A stretch of 14,093 nucleotides of DNA, taken from NCBI GenBank assembly GCA_022827045.1, contig JAJDTQ010000092.1, forward strand, positions 1 through 14,093, given 5' to 3'. Of the stretch, positions 1 through 7,396 are shown piece after piece. A program made the translations under genes and the position numbers. Below the pieces are notes generated by a model, which was not told the DNA's origin, did not search any database, and saw nothing but the letters and a program-made list of their open reading frames with translations. Position 1 is the first letter of the stretch. Each line of letters opens with the position of its first letter. This stretch comes from Candidatus Binatia bacterium. Its GTDB lineage: Bacteria > Desulfobacterota_B > Binatia > UBA9968 > JAJDTQ01.

Positions 1-135
1 CTCGTCTCCCATCCGTGCATCCGTGCTCCGCTCCGTTCCTGTTGGTCTTCCCAACAGCCTGGTCCGGAGCACTTCAGCCGGCAATCAATGTGTGCAGTTT
101 TCGGTTGCCACTAATGGGAGATTTACAGTTGCCCG

Positions 136-375
136 CTACAACCAGCGCCCCGCTCCGCTCCACGGCTTCTCGGAACGCTTACCACCCGACAGCCGGTAAG
201 CCTTCGGTGGTACCGTGGAATCGTCGGGCCAGCAGCTACCGTGGGTGCGCTCAACACACCATTTCTGCGCACCGCCACCGTTCTCCACCCGCCAGCCGTC
301 CGGGTTATCACGGTACCACCGAAGGCGCTTACACCAGCCGCCAGCCGCAGCCGCCCAAGGCGTGGTGTTGACCAT
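136..375 (-). CDS. Possible small Trp/Gly-rich protein, unknown
   Basis: This is a 79-residue frame from ATG at 375, with GAGGA about 11 nt upstream. A further in-frame ATG lies at 402 but has no better ribosome site. The product is rich in Trp, Gly and Arg and carries four cysteines (segments such as GGWCKRLRWYRDNPDGW and QKWCVERTHGSCWPDD). I recognise no family. In its favour are the Cys/Trp pattern and a sensible start. Against it are the strong overlapping frames on both strands, an internal inverted repeat that forces part of the sequence, and the absence of related neighbours. It may well be non-coding. Confidence 0.22.
   Translation of the reverse strand: MVNTTPWAAAAGGWCKRLRWYRDNPDGWRVENGGGAQKWCVERTHGSCWPDDSTVPPKAYRLSGGKRSEKPWSGAGRWL
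201..325. repeat. 17-bp inverted repeat around 91 bases
   Basis: Bases 201-217 (CCTTCGGTGGTACCGTG) and 309-325 (CACGGTACCACCGAAGG) are exact reverse complements separated by 91 bases. A related copy lies at 13322-13340, matching 307-325 with one mismatch in 19. The role is unknown; the repeat could be a recombination or protein-binding site, or chance. Confidence 0.6.
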
Positions 376-724
376 GTGTTGATTGTTCCTCGCATGAACC
401 ATCTGGTTCTATAGGCAGGCGATTTTCTGTTTTGTTTTCAGTAGATTATCAACTGCTCGCCAACCGGGGATACGCGGTCCTGGCCGCACATTGGAGATGG
501 TATGGGGCAAGAGACTGAGACTGATGGATGGTCCGAGGTGCCGGCGCTGCTCGGTAACCTTTACTCCATAGTTGCTCGTCTGGAGGCATTGTTTCCTGGG
601 CGCAAATTCACCCCCGACCGGCATCTGGTCGGCAGTATCGGGTAGGCCCCATGGCGGCCCACATGTTCGATCTCCACCTGCTTTCGGCTGCGGAGCCGCA
701 GCACGATGCAACCACCGCCAATGG

Positions 725-859
725 TCAGACTGGCGTCCAGATCAAGTTGGCGGTGTGGGAAAACAGCGTCACCACCCGGTCCGGGTCGCCATCGACCCAG
801 GCACGGCCATACTCGTCCAGCCAGTTCTGAACGTCCTGTTCGGTCGTTGCCTCTTCCAT
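725..859 (-). pseudogene. Truncated NTF2/SnoaL-like protein fragment
   Basis: A 44-residue frame starts at ATG 859. It opens like a SnoaL-like (NTF2-fold) protein: an amphipathic helix (DVQNWLDEYGRAWVDGDPD) followed by the typical VVTLF strand and turn. It stops at TGA (725-727), where family members of about 120-150 residues would continue into the cone-shaped pocket. I could not find the missing part in any frame further down the strand. GGAGG lies directly against the ATG, so the true start may be slightly upstream. It lies about 210 nt behind the LuxR-family gene on the same strand. The likely reading is a decayed gene. The family call rests on remembered motif similarity over a short stretch. 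Confidence 0.45.
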
Positions 860-1071
860 CCTCCGCTTGCCGGGGCCAACGTGAACGCCTCAACCGAGGT
901 CTGATTCAAGGGGAATCGTATCGGACGGTACTCTCGATCCGAGGCACGGCTACTACACCATGCGAAGCAGCGGCACTGCAACGCCGTGCGTGGGCACAGG
1001 AGCCCGAGATATCGGCCATCCGCGCCCAGGCGGCTAGGCCCCCTGGGGAGGCGGGCCAAACAACGAAGGCG

Positions 1072-2223
1072 TCAGCGCCTGACCTCCGGAAAGTCGGCAA
1101 CCATCCACACCAGTTGCACCAACTCGACTTGCCGGGAGAGACCGTGCTTGTTGAAGATCTGCTTGATGTGCCACTGGATGGTGCCCGTGCTCCTCCCCGC
1201 CTCGAAGGCGATGTCGCGGATGGTCTTGCCTTGAGCCAACAAGACCGCCACGTGGCTCTCCGCCGGCGTGAGGCCGAGCGTGGCAGCCACCAGGGCTGGA
1301 TCCACGGTTGCCCGGTTTAAGGGGTCCATCACCAACACGAGTGCGGCGACGCGCTGGGAACGAGAATCGGTCTGATTTTCGCCCACGGGGCTGATGTGCA
1401 CCACGAGCGCCGGTGAAAGAAGTGAGCGTCTCACCACCAGCGAGCCGCTGGCGCCTTGGCGGCCGAAGGGCGGAAGCGCACCTGCCAGGAGCTTCTGGAG
1501 CTTTTGATCGTCTGTGGAGGATGAGGCGTGCAGGAGACCGCTTCGGTCGACCAACCCGTCACCGCTGCGGAGGAGGTGACGGGCGTGGTCGTTGGCCTCC
1601 ACGATCCGGCCGCGCCGGTCCAGTTGGATGACGCCCGTCTTTTTGTTCTCGAGCAGGGTAGCCAGAGACGAGCCCAGCGCCCCCGCATCCACCAGAGCCT
1701 GCCTGACACGCATGTACTGCCGGAGGTGGGGCAGAAGACGCTCGATCGTCTCGACCCGGCTGGACGACCAGCCGTGGCCTTCGACGGGGTCGCCGATGAC
1801 CCACACGATGTGCGAGCCCGCCGGCCCGTCGAGACGCACGTTGAGGCTGTCCCGGGCACTGTAGAGGGGCAACGCCTCATTGTAGACACGGGATATCTTG
1901 AGTTCTTCGTCGGTGTAGAGCGAGGAGACGTGGACCAGTCGACTGTCGGGCAGTTGCGTCATGCGCCCGATGCGTTCGTCCAGAGGAAAGTAGACCTCGA
2001 AGTACAGTTGCTCCAACTCTTGATAGTGTCGTCCACGCAGGCAAGCCCTGGCAAAGAAGACCGCGCCGTCTTTCTGAGAGGTCCCCTCTCCGGATACCAG
2101 GAAATTGCTCTTCGTCCCGCAGGCTTCATCGATGAGACCCGAGGTGGCCGGCCAGTGGGAGTCGTCCAGCACCGCTTCGTGCAACGACGCCAGGATGCGC
2201 TGCAGTGAGTCCTGTTGGCTCAT
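1072..2223 (-). CDS. LuxR-family transcriptional regulator with PAS-like segment
   Basis: This is a 383-residue cytoplasmic DNA-binding regulator. Residues about 317-375 form a LuxR/GerE helix-turn-helix, beginning LGLTPAESHVAVLLAQGKT, with the recognition-helix region around RSTGTIQWHIKQIFNKHG and the end SRQVELVQLV. Residues about 190-235 (GVIQLDRRGRIVEANDHARHLL) look like a PAS-type sensor strand and helix. The N-terminal 180 residues are a variable sensor region. There is no receiver domain with a phospho-acceptor Asp, so it is probably a one-component regulator sensing an unknown ligand. The start is supported by GGAGAG about 7 nt before the ATG at 2223. It seems monocistronic; the only same-strand neighbour downstream is the broken SnoaL-like fragment. 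Its target is not evident. Confidence 0.9.
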   Translation of the reverse strand: MSQQDSLQRILASLHEAVLDDSHWPATSGLIDEACGTKSNFLVSGEGTSQKDGAVFFARACLRGRHYQELEQLYFEVYFPLDERIGRMTQLPDSRLVHVSSLYTDEELKISRVYNEALPLYSARDSLNVRLDGPAGSHIVWVIGDPVEGHGWSSSRVETIERLLPHLRQYMRVRQALVDAGALGSSLATLLENKKTGVIQLDRRGRIVEANDHARHLLRSGDGLVDRSGLLHASSSTDDQKLQKLLAGALPPFGRQGASGSLVVRRSLLSPALVVHISPVGENQTDSRSQRVAALVLVMDPLNRATVDPALVAATLGLTPAESHVAVLLAQGKTIRDIAFEAGRSTGTIQWHIKQIFNKHGLSRQVELVQLVWMVADFPEVRR

Positions 2224-2288
2224 GGCGACTCTCCGTCCTGATAACTCCTTCCTCTATGTCCTATTTTACAACGCACAGCCCGCGAGAG

Positions 2289-2306
2289 CCCCCCTGTTTA
2301 GGGGGG
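2289..2306. repeat. C/G-run hairpin upstream of the LuxR gene
   Basis: CCCCCCT, a GTTT loop and AGGGGGG form a perfect 7-bp stem. A related but imperfect element lies at 2421-2439 (CCCCC, a spacer containing TTGTTTGG, GGGG). Neither has a T-tract, so a Rho-independent terminator is unlikely. They may be a small dispersed intergenic hairpin family, or a structure in the 5' region of the LuxR transcript. Confidence 0.5.
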
Positions 2307-2917
2307 TAACCAGATCGAGCTGGATGGGATCGAACCCTACGATGCGTTCCCACCCCCTCGCCCGAGGTGGCGCGCCGGGACGGGATTTTAAGGCACCTTT
2401 TCCCTTCAATTCGGCGTAAACCCCCTTGTTTGGTAGGGGCAAGTGGAATGCGATTCGTTCTAGTTGTTGATGTGGCAGTGTTCTTGGGAGGGAACCGGGC
2501 GATCACTTCGTGCGTTTGTGCGGATGCGGCGGACGCCGGCGTGGGCTTCAGCGCAATTGGAGGCAGGGGATTTCAGAAAGCGGAGGGGGATCCAATGGCG
2601 AGCAACCGTACAACGCACCGGGATCACGATTGCCCTTCGATTTGCACTGCCAGCCATATTGCCGGTAGTGGCGCCGGTGATGGAAGCAACGCCACCGCGG
2701 GTGCCAACGATAACCGGCTACACCATGCTGGCCGTGCTTTACGCGAATCGGAGGGCGGCCAGGATAATCGGCGTCGACGACCCTGGAAGGAGTGCGGCAT
2801 GGCGGCGAGGGGTGTTTCCACAACGCGGCGGTTCTCCAGCTTGGGAACCGAGCCACGCTCATGTGTTCCGTGGCGCACGCCGGCCCAACCAGGCGGAGAG
2901 CCGAGAGTATATCGTGG

Positions 2918-2944
2918 GTCAGGGCAAGTGCCGCTTGCCCTGAC
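2918..2944. repeat. Perfect 11-bp hairpin
   Basis: GTCAGGGCAAG, the loop TGCCG and CTTGCCCTGAC form an exact 11-bp stem. No T-run follows on either strand, so it is not a standard intrinsic terminator. It lies about 275 nt upstream of the lipoprotein start and could be an operator or RNA structure. Confidence 0.6.
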
Positions 2945-3220
2945 GTCTACCCGGCGCGCCGCTTCGCCTGACCCCTCCTGCCCCTCGCGTATTCCAGGGG
3001 CCGTTTCTGGGGGTGACCTCCTCGGCGGTTTCCGCGCGGCGCGGTTCGCCCTCGCCGGCGCCGTCCTAGTGCTCGCGCCCGCGGTCGTTTCGGACGCCCA
3101 TGTACAAGAGCTTGCACCGGCCAGTCCTGGGATGAGGGCCTTGTGATGAAGTGGATTGGGACGGCTGGCTGGGAGACTAAGAACGCCAGAGGGGAAGACG
3201 ATCCGGCGATGGAGTTGCTC

Positions 3221-5191
3221 ATGTCCAAATTCGTGCTCAAACCTGCGAACGTGTTGACCGCGGCCATACTCCTCACCCTGGCGTTGGCCGGTTGTGGCGG
3301 AGGCGGTGGCGGTGGTGAGCTACCACGGGCGATGGATCCGACGCGAGACTTTCCGCTCCCTCCAGGGCATGGGCTGGGCGTAGGAATGATCACGGTGGCG
3401 GCGGGAGCGTCGGCAGAGCACGGCAATGTTGTGATCACATGTCGGGGAGGCAGCCAGTGCGTGGTGACCGTGTCAGCGGACGGCGCAGCTGTCTACGACA
3501 CGACGGGCGGCGTTCCGAGCGTGGTGGCGGCGTATGACTCGTGGGGTTTGCCTTCCGGGCACGGATTGGGACCGGGGGTGATCACGGTAGCGGCCGGCGC
3601 ATCCGCAGAGCACGGGAACGTAGTGGTGACATGTCCGCCCGGGGGCCGTGCGTGCATGGTAAGGGTGTCGGCGGACGGCACCGCGGAGTATGCCAGGACG
3701 GGCGGTGTCCCGACCTTCATGTTCAGCCATCTTACCTACGAGCCAACATACGAGCGAGACAACCCGACGGCTGAGGATCTACTGGATCACTGGAACGAGC
3801 CGGAGCCTTTGCGGGCGGCATTGGGGTTGTCAGCGGTTGCTGCTGAGGACATCGCCGGCCGAAAGCGCACTCTGGCTGACTTGATCAAGGCGGCCGAAGG
3901 AAATTCGGCCGAGACGGGAACGCGACTCCGCAACGTGGCGCCAGAGGACATCGAGATTATCGGTGAGCGGGACGGGATCACCTACGGCCGCTGGAGGGGT
4001 GGTCCGGCCGGGACGATGAACATCGAATTTGACTGGCGGTTCGGTGAGAATTTCAACGCCGAGACTCGGGCCCGGATGGAACGCGCCGGGAAATCATGGT
4101 CCTGGCGGATGTTGGATGACTACGGGACTCACGTACTCGAGCGGGGAAGAGATATCGCAACCCTGGCGGTGCTGGATGAAGACGTGGTGACGGACGACGC
4201 CGTGATCTTCGTGGTTGACAGGGGCGATTCCAACATTTCCTCAGGCGGGCCTAACGCATGGCGTTTCGAGACGGACGCCGCTCGTTTTGAAATATGGGCG
4301 GGCTACGTATGGCTCGGGCGTCCCCATCACGACCGAACCAGTACAATGGCTCACGAGATTGGGCACGTGTTTGCACACGTGGGTGGGTCGCGGGAGGAGC
4401 GCTACGTCAACACCGTGGACGGCACGTTTGAAGGACCGGAGGCCATGCGCGCCAACGGGGGGGACCCGGTGGCGTATCAGTGGGTGGACGAGAACAACAG
4501 GCCCGTGCCGCCCCACACCCCCGGCGCAACGGTACAGTACACTCACCTGGGGGTCTGCACCTCGATCATGGCGTACTGTAGCGATCCACGGGAGGTCTAT
4601 CGGCCGGGCCAGATCGACTTCGCGTACCTTGCCGACGCCGGCTACAAGATCCTCGACTCGGAAACCGCCTCCCAACCGGAACTTTACGGTTACGGGGCCT
4701 GGGGCCAGTACAGCGCCTGGGGTGCGGGTGTAGAGCGTACCATCGACTACGAGGGAGGGAGAATCGTCACGGCAGATGATCGGCTGCGGGCTGGCGCCGA
4801 CGCGTTCGGCACCTCTCCCAGCACGGACTTGGCCGAGGCGCACGCACCCGTGCAAGGGGGCATCACCTGGTCGGGATCTCTCATCGGCGTCGATTTGGAA
4901 CGGCCGATGCTGCCGCCTGTCTTCGGTGATGCGGAGCTTCAGGTCGAGCTGTCAACCTTGCAGGGGACGGCCACGTTCGACAGCCTCACCACGCACCTTA
5001 ATGGGGTCTCCACTGCCTTCCGTGCTTCGCGGCTGGAGTACGGCATCACGGTATCCGGAAACTCCTTCTCTGACGACGACGGCCGCGTCCGCGGCGGATT
5101 CTTCGGCCCCGGTCATGAAGAGATGGCTGGAGTGCTGGACGACCGCAGGGCAATGGCCAACCTCCTCGCCGGCTTTGGGGGTACCCGGTGA
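3221..5191 (+). CDS. Metzincin-like lipoprotein with tandem repeats and TbpB-like C-terminus
   Basis: A 656-residue secreted lipoprotein. I chose ATG 3221 because it gives a clean type II signal peptide (KFVLKPANVLTAAILLTLA, then lipobox LAGC with Cys25) with GGAG about 6 nt before it; in-frame ATGs at 3143 and 3209 would add an unneeded extension. After a Gly-rich linker come two about 64-residue tandem repeats (about 46-100 and 110-164), each with GHGLG, ITVAAGASAEHGNVV and a TC...C pair. Residues about 370-455 look like a metalloprotease: HEIGHVFAH (H378, E379, H382, H386) and a Met-turn-like SIMAY (448-452). The usual metzincin form HExxHxxGxxH is not met, so zinc binding by H386 and catalysis are uncertain. 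Residues about 548-656 resemble the beta-barrel domain of transferrin-binding-protein-like lipoproteins (GGFFGPGHEEMAGV, GFGGTR end). The likely site is the outer membrane or periplasm; the substrate is unknown. Confidence 0.85.
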   Translation: MSKFVLKPANVLTAAILLTLALAGCGGGGGGGELPRAMDPTRDFPLPPGHGLGVGMITVAAGASAEHGNVVITCRGGSQCVVTVSADGAAVYDTTGGVPSVVAAYDSWGLPSGHGLGPGVITVAAGASAEHGNVVVTCPPGGRACMVRVSADGTAEYARTGGVPTFMFSHLTYEPTYERDNPTAEDLLDHWNEPEPLRAALGLSAVAAEDIAGRKRTLADLIKAAEGNSAETGTRLRNVAPEDIEIIGERDGITYGRWRGGPAGTMNIEFDWRFGENFNAETRARMERAGKSWSWRMLDDYGTHVLERGRDIATLAVLDEDVVTDDAVIFVVDRGDSNISSGGPNAWRFETDAARFEIWAGYVWLGRPHHDRTSTMAHEIGHVFAHVGGSREERYVNTVDGTFEGPEAMRANGGDPVAYQWVDENNRPVPPHTPGATVQYTHLGVCTSIMAYCSDPREVYRPGQIDFAYLADAGYKILDSETASQPELYGYGAWGQYSAWGAGVERTIDYEGGRIVTADDRLRAGADAFGTSPSTDLAEAHAPVQGGITWSGSLIGVDLERPMLPPVFGDAELQVELSTLQGTATFDSLTTHLNGVSTAFRASRLEYGITVSGNSFSDDDGRVRGGFFGPGHEEMAGVLDDRRAMANLLAGFGGTR

Positions 5192-5489
5192 CCGCTTAGC
5201 GGTGCCAAGGCGTTCGCGGAGGACCGGGATAGGAGCGTTTGCGGAGGTCACCGAGACGACCACAACCCTAAACCACTAACTTATGGGTGAGGACAAAAAG
5301 GGGAGCAGGTCAACGACATTCGGGGCCGGTTTTACGGTCCAGGGCGTGCCGAAGTCGGTGGGGTCTTCACTCACCCCACGGCCATCGGTGCTTTCGGGGC
5401 CAAACGGTAGCTGCTACGGGAACTGTGGAAGCGGGACAGTCTGACAAGCTACGCTCGATTATCTCCCATAACCGGAAAGGAGACGCTAG
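5192..5489. other. Intergenic region, nothing clear
   Basis: This is about 300 bases between the lipoprotein gene and the small gene at 5490. The frames here give Arg/Ser-rich products without recognisable features. A weak 5-bp hairpin (ACCGC TTA GCGGT, about 5191-5203) follows the lipoprotein stop but has no T-tract, so I do not call it a terminator. Confidence 0.5.
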
Positions 5490-5690
5490 ATGGAAACCAG
5501 AGTGATCAAGGCAGATTCCCTCGAGGATGCTCTCGTTACCCTCAAGGAAGAAGCGGAAAAGTTGAAGGGTGACCCTAATGTCAGCATGACTGAAGTTGAA
5601 ACCATGAAAAGCGGTCCTGCCCTATGCATACGGTTTGAACTCTTCGGCTACGATGTGAGGTTGTGCATCGGATGGGTAGCCTTCGATTGA
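5490..5690 (+). CDS. Small conserved-looking hypothetical protein (66 aa)
   Basis: The ATG at 5490 has a strong Shine-Dalgarno (AAAGGAG, about 9 nt upstream). The product is acidic and compact: a helix rich in Glu and Lys (SLEDALVTLKEEAEKLKG), then strands around MKSGPALCIRFELFGYDVRL with two cysteines. The alpha/beta pattern, good start and the strong terminator 23 nt behind it make it a believable single-gene unit. I recognise no family. It has no signal peptide or membrane segment, so it is probably cytoplasmic. Confidence 0.7.
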   Translation: METRVIKADSLEDALVTLKEEAEKLKGDPNVSMTEVETMKSGPALCIRFELFGYDVRLCIGWVAFD

Positions 5691-5712
5691 CGGGTGAAGA
5701 AAGCAGGATAGT

Positions 5713-5750
5713 AGGGGCGGCCGGCTGGACCCGGCCGCCCCTTTGTTGTC
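5713..5750 (+). terminator. Rho-independent terminator
   Basis: GGGGCGGCCGG (5714-5724), the loop CTGGAC and CCGGCCGCCCC (5731-5741) form an exact 11-bp GC stem, extended by an A-T pair and followed by TTTGTTGT. It lies 23 nt after the stop of the small gene at 5490-5690 and ends that transcript. The minus-strand gene ending at 5842 converges on it, but there is no A-run on the left to make it clearly bidirectional. Confidence 0.85.
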
Positions 5751-5841
5751 CCCCACGGAAAGGAGCCAGCGCCATTCAACACGATCCCTTGTAGCCCGGT
5801 GTGGTTGACGGCAAAGCGTTCGACCTCAAGCCGGATTCACC

Positions 5842-6288
5842 CTAATCCCCCTCGTCTCGTCGCAGCCATTCGAGTGCCAACTCACTGATTACCTCCAGAT
5901 CAGGGTCTTCATGAGCAGCGAACGCCCCATCGTCGCCATACACTTCGAGCCGGCAAGTGCTAGCTTCCCTGTCCCACCCTGGGATAACTTGAAACGCAAT
6001 ACGACTGCTCTCGGCTGCCCCAACCTGCTTGACGGTAATGGACTGCCCGCCCAGCTCGAACCTCACCCGCGCGTGCACTGTCCCTTCCCAAGTCTCCCTT
6101 CGTACTTCGAATCTTCGCGTGTGCGGATCTAACGACTCATCAGATGGCAGGAAATTATTGGGTCCTTGCTGGTTCATCCTGGCGGCGCAATCGACCACCT
6201 GTTTCCGCAGAGCTGCGAACACGGCTGTTGCCGTACAGGATCCTTTGATGTCATTTTTAAACAAAGCGCGCCACTCTTCAAAGAACAC
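5842..6288 (-). CDS. Hypothetical protein (148 aa)
   Basis: A continuous frame with a GTG start at 6288 gives a 148-residue soluble protein. The N-terminal about 45 residues are helical (FFEEWRALFKNDIKG). The middle alternates strands (RRFEVRRETWEGTVHARVRF, then GGQSITVKQVGA), and the C-terminus is acidic and helical (DPDLEVISELALEWLRRDEGD). No family is recognised. No good Shine-Dalgarno precedes the GTG. The only internal Met that could serve as a start is residue 38 (MNQQGPNNF), which would give about 111 residues, so the start is open. It lies about 225 nt behind another minus-strand hypothetical (6514-6792); a shared transcript is possible but unproven. Confidence 0.6.
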   Translation of the reverse strand: MFFEEWRALFKNDIKGSCTATAVFAALRKQVVDCAARMNQQGPNNFLPSDESLDPHTRRFEVRRETWEGTVHARVRFELGGQSITVKQVGAAESSRIAFQVIPGWDREASTCRLEVYGDDGAFAAHEDPDLEVISELALEWLRRDEGD

Positions 6289-6364
6289 TCGGGCCGGTCA
6301 AATCGCTAGCAGTTTGACTCACTCTGCGTCACTTCAGAAGCAGCCGTGACGTCGCGCGACCTAG

Positions 6365-6535
6365 CCCACCGACGAGCAGAAGGGCAACGTCCTTTTGGAT
6401 TTCCACGATACTGTCGTCGTAACCTACGAATCGCACGTCGCGACCGGCGAAGTGGACCCGGCGACGGATGAACACCGCTGGATCAACGCGCGCGCGAAGC
6501 CGTCGCTACGCGACTATTTGTCTAGCGCGCCGTAA
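6365..6535 (+). pseudogene. 3' remnant of an unidentified gene
   Basis: A stop-free frame of 56 codons runs from just after TAG (6362-6364) to TAA at 6533-6535. The residues look like real protein (KGNVLLDFHDTVVVTYESH, DEHRWINARAKPSLRDYL) with GC-rich third positions. It has no start codon or ribosome site, so it would be the tail of a gene whose front is lost or frameshifted. A different frame just upstream (from 6346) may be part of the same remnant. Its end overlaps the 3' end of the minus-strand gene at 6514. No family is recognised. Confidence 0.35.
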
Positions 6536-6792
6536 AACTCATCCATACCGGCGCAGAGCTCCTTGGTTGACGGGCGTCCGGCCTTGTCGAGGATTCTTTG
6601 GCACGCGGAGTCCAGCGCATCCTTCAGGCTGTCGCGATCCGTTCCCCACCCATCGAGATCTTCCCGATACTTGTTGGTCGCTGTGTGGATCGAAATCGTC
6701 GCGGTGAGACCCCTTCCCGAAACCTTCATCTTGCAGTCTTCCGGCTTGCTGACCGTAAACTTTTCGCCCTTGTAGACATATTCCCTATCCAT
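6514..6792 (-). CDS. Small hypothetical protein (92 aa)
   Basis: The ATG at 6792 is preferred because AAGGGGGA lies about 9 nt upstream. An in-frame ATG 16 codons earlier (6840) lacks a ribosome site. The product begins with short strands (MDREYVYKGEKFTVSKPEDC and KMKVSGRGLTATISIHTATN) and ends in helices (LKDALDSACQRILDKAG, KELCAGMDEFYGALDK). It is probably a soluble alpha/beta protein with three cysteines, of unknown family. It precedes the gene at 5842-6288 on the same strand with a gap of about 225 nt. Confidence 0.6.
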   Translation of the reverse strand: MDREYVYKGEKFTVSKPEDCKMKVSGRGLTATISIHTATNKYREDLDGWGTDRDSLKDALDSACQRILDKAGRPSTKELCAGMDEFYGALDK

Positions 6793-7396
6793 GACAGGCT
6801 GTCCCCCTTTACTCCCGATAGTTTGCTCAAGCATTCCCATAAGAAGTTAAGGATGCTTACTCCCATTGTCAACTTGTGGCGTTTTCCGAGGGTATACGCA
6901 CAACATATGGTGGATGCCGGCTAAACGTATGGGCTCAGCGAGGGGCAGGTTGCCGCTGTCCGGCAACAGCTGGGCGAGCCGGAACACGTCGGCGCAACTG
7001 ACCAACTATAACAGATAGTCATGGGTGAACCACGAATTCGCTCTCTAGTCTTGGAGTGGGGGCGGAGCTACCTTGTGTCCTGGCGAATTCTTCGTGCGGT
7101 AGGTTTGCCGGCGGATGGGATGACGGTATTGGGATCGATTGCTATAGTGAGCCGCACCATCGAAGGTAACCCGTGAGCAGGAATCGGTCCCGGGTGGAAA
7201 ACCTTCTTCGTGTCACGGATGGGAGCGGTACAAGCACGGCACGGTGGATCGGTGTTGGAGGATTTGCAGGACAGACCCGCGCTAGGACGCGTACGAATTG
7301 GAGTGAATCCGCTTACAGTATGCTTACGATAGGGGTCGAAGCGCTTTAGCGACCTACAGTTCATGTCTCTATTATTGTGAGTAATATCGAGTAGTT
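6793..7396. other. Decayed intergenic region with coding scraps
   Basis: No intact gene is visible. Short natural-looking frames appear on both strands around 6841-7011. On plus, 6925-7008 contains YGLSEGQVAAVRQQLGEPEH before TAA at 7009. On minus, about 7000 down to 6850 contains DVFRLAQLLPDSGNLPLAEP before its stop. At most one can be a real remnant. The rest of the interval, including a 98-codon minus frame at 7068-7364, shows no recognisable domain. Confidence 0.4.

Larger units (their letters stand above)
1..724. other. Gene-poor stretch with repeats, no convincing intact gene
   Basis: Reading frames on both strands here are Arg/Pro/Ser-rich and look like non-coding shadows, apart from the weak Trp-rich ORF at 136-375. 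The stretch starts with short tandem units (catccgtg twice, ctccg twice, about 10-35) and a small 7-bp hairpin at 39-57 (CTGTTGG, 5-nt loop, CCAACAG). A 17-bp inverted repeat sits at 201-217 and 309-325. No promoter, tRNA or insertion sequence could be supported. Confidence 0.5.
2224..3220. other. Long intergenic region between divergent genes
   Basis: About 1 kb separates the minus-strand LuxR gene from the plus-strand lipoprotein gene, so it should carry both promoters. Open frames of up to 259 codons exist (2367-3146, plus), but their products are low-complexity Arg/Pro/Ala/Gly with no recognisable domain, as expected in GC-rich non-coding DNA. One short plus-frame stretch (about 2620-2790) and a hydrophobic stretch (about 3030-3095, RAARFALAGAVLVLAPAVV) look slightly more protein-like and could be remnants. 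Hairpins lie at 2289-2306, 2421-2439 and 2918-2944. I could not place a confident -35/-10 pair. Confidence 0.5.

Noticed and set aside
1528..2208. 226-codon plus-strand frame antisense to the LuxR gene
   Set aside because: It lies entirely inside a well supported gene with a complete LuxR-type helix-turn-helix; it is a shadow frame.
2326..2340. GGTTCGATCC-like sequence on the minus strand resembling a tRNA T-arm
   Set aside because: The 5-bp T-stem does not pair beyond two base pairs, and no acceptor stem or anticodon arm fits in the neighbouring bases.
2367..3146. 259-codon plus-strand open frame
   Set aside because: The product is low-complexity Arg/Pro/Gly/Ser with no domain, no good ribosome site and competing frames; long open frames arise by chance in GC-rich DNA.
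4241..4855. 204-codon minus-strand frame
   Set aside because: It lies inside the lipoprotein gene, whose protease and barrel motifs are in the plus frame; it is a shadow.
7068..7364. 98-codon minus-strand frame in the decayed interval
   Set aside because: No ribosome site or recognisable segment, and the composition is Arg/Pro/Thr-rich; not called as a gene.
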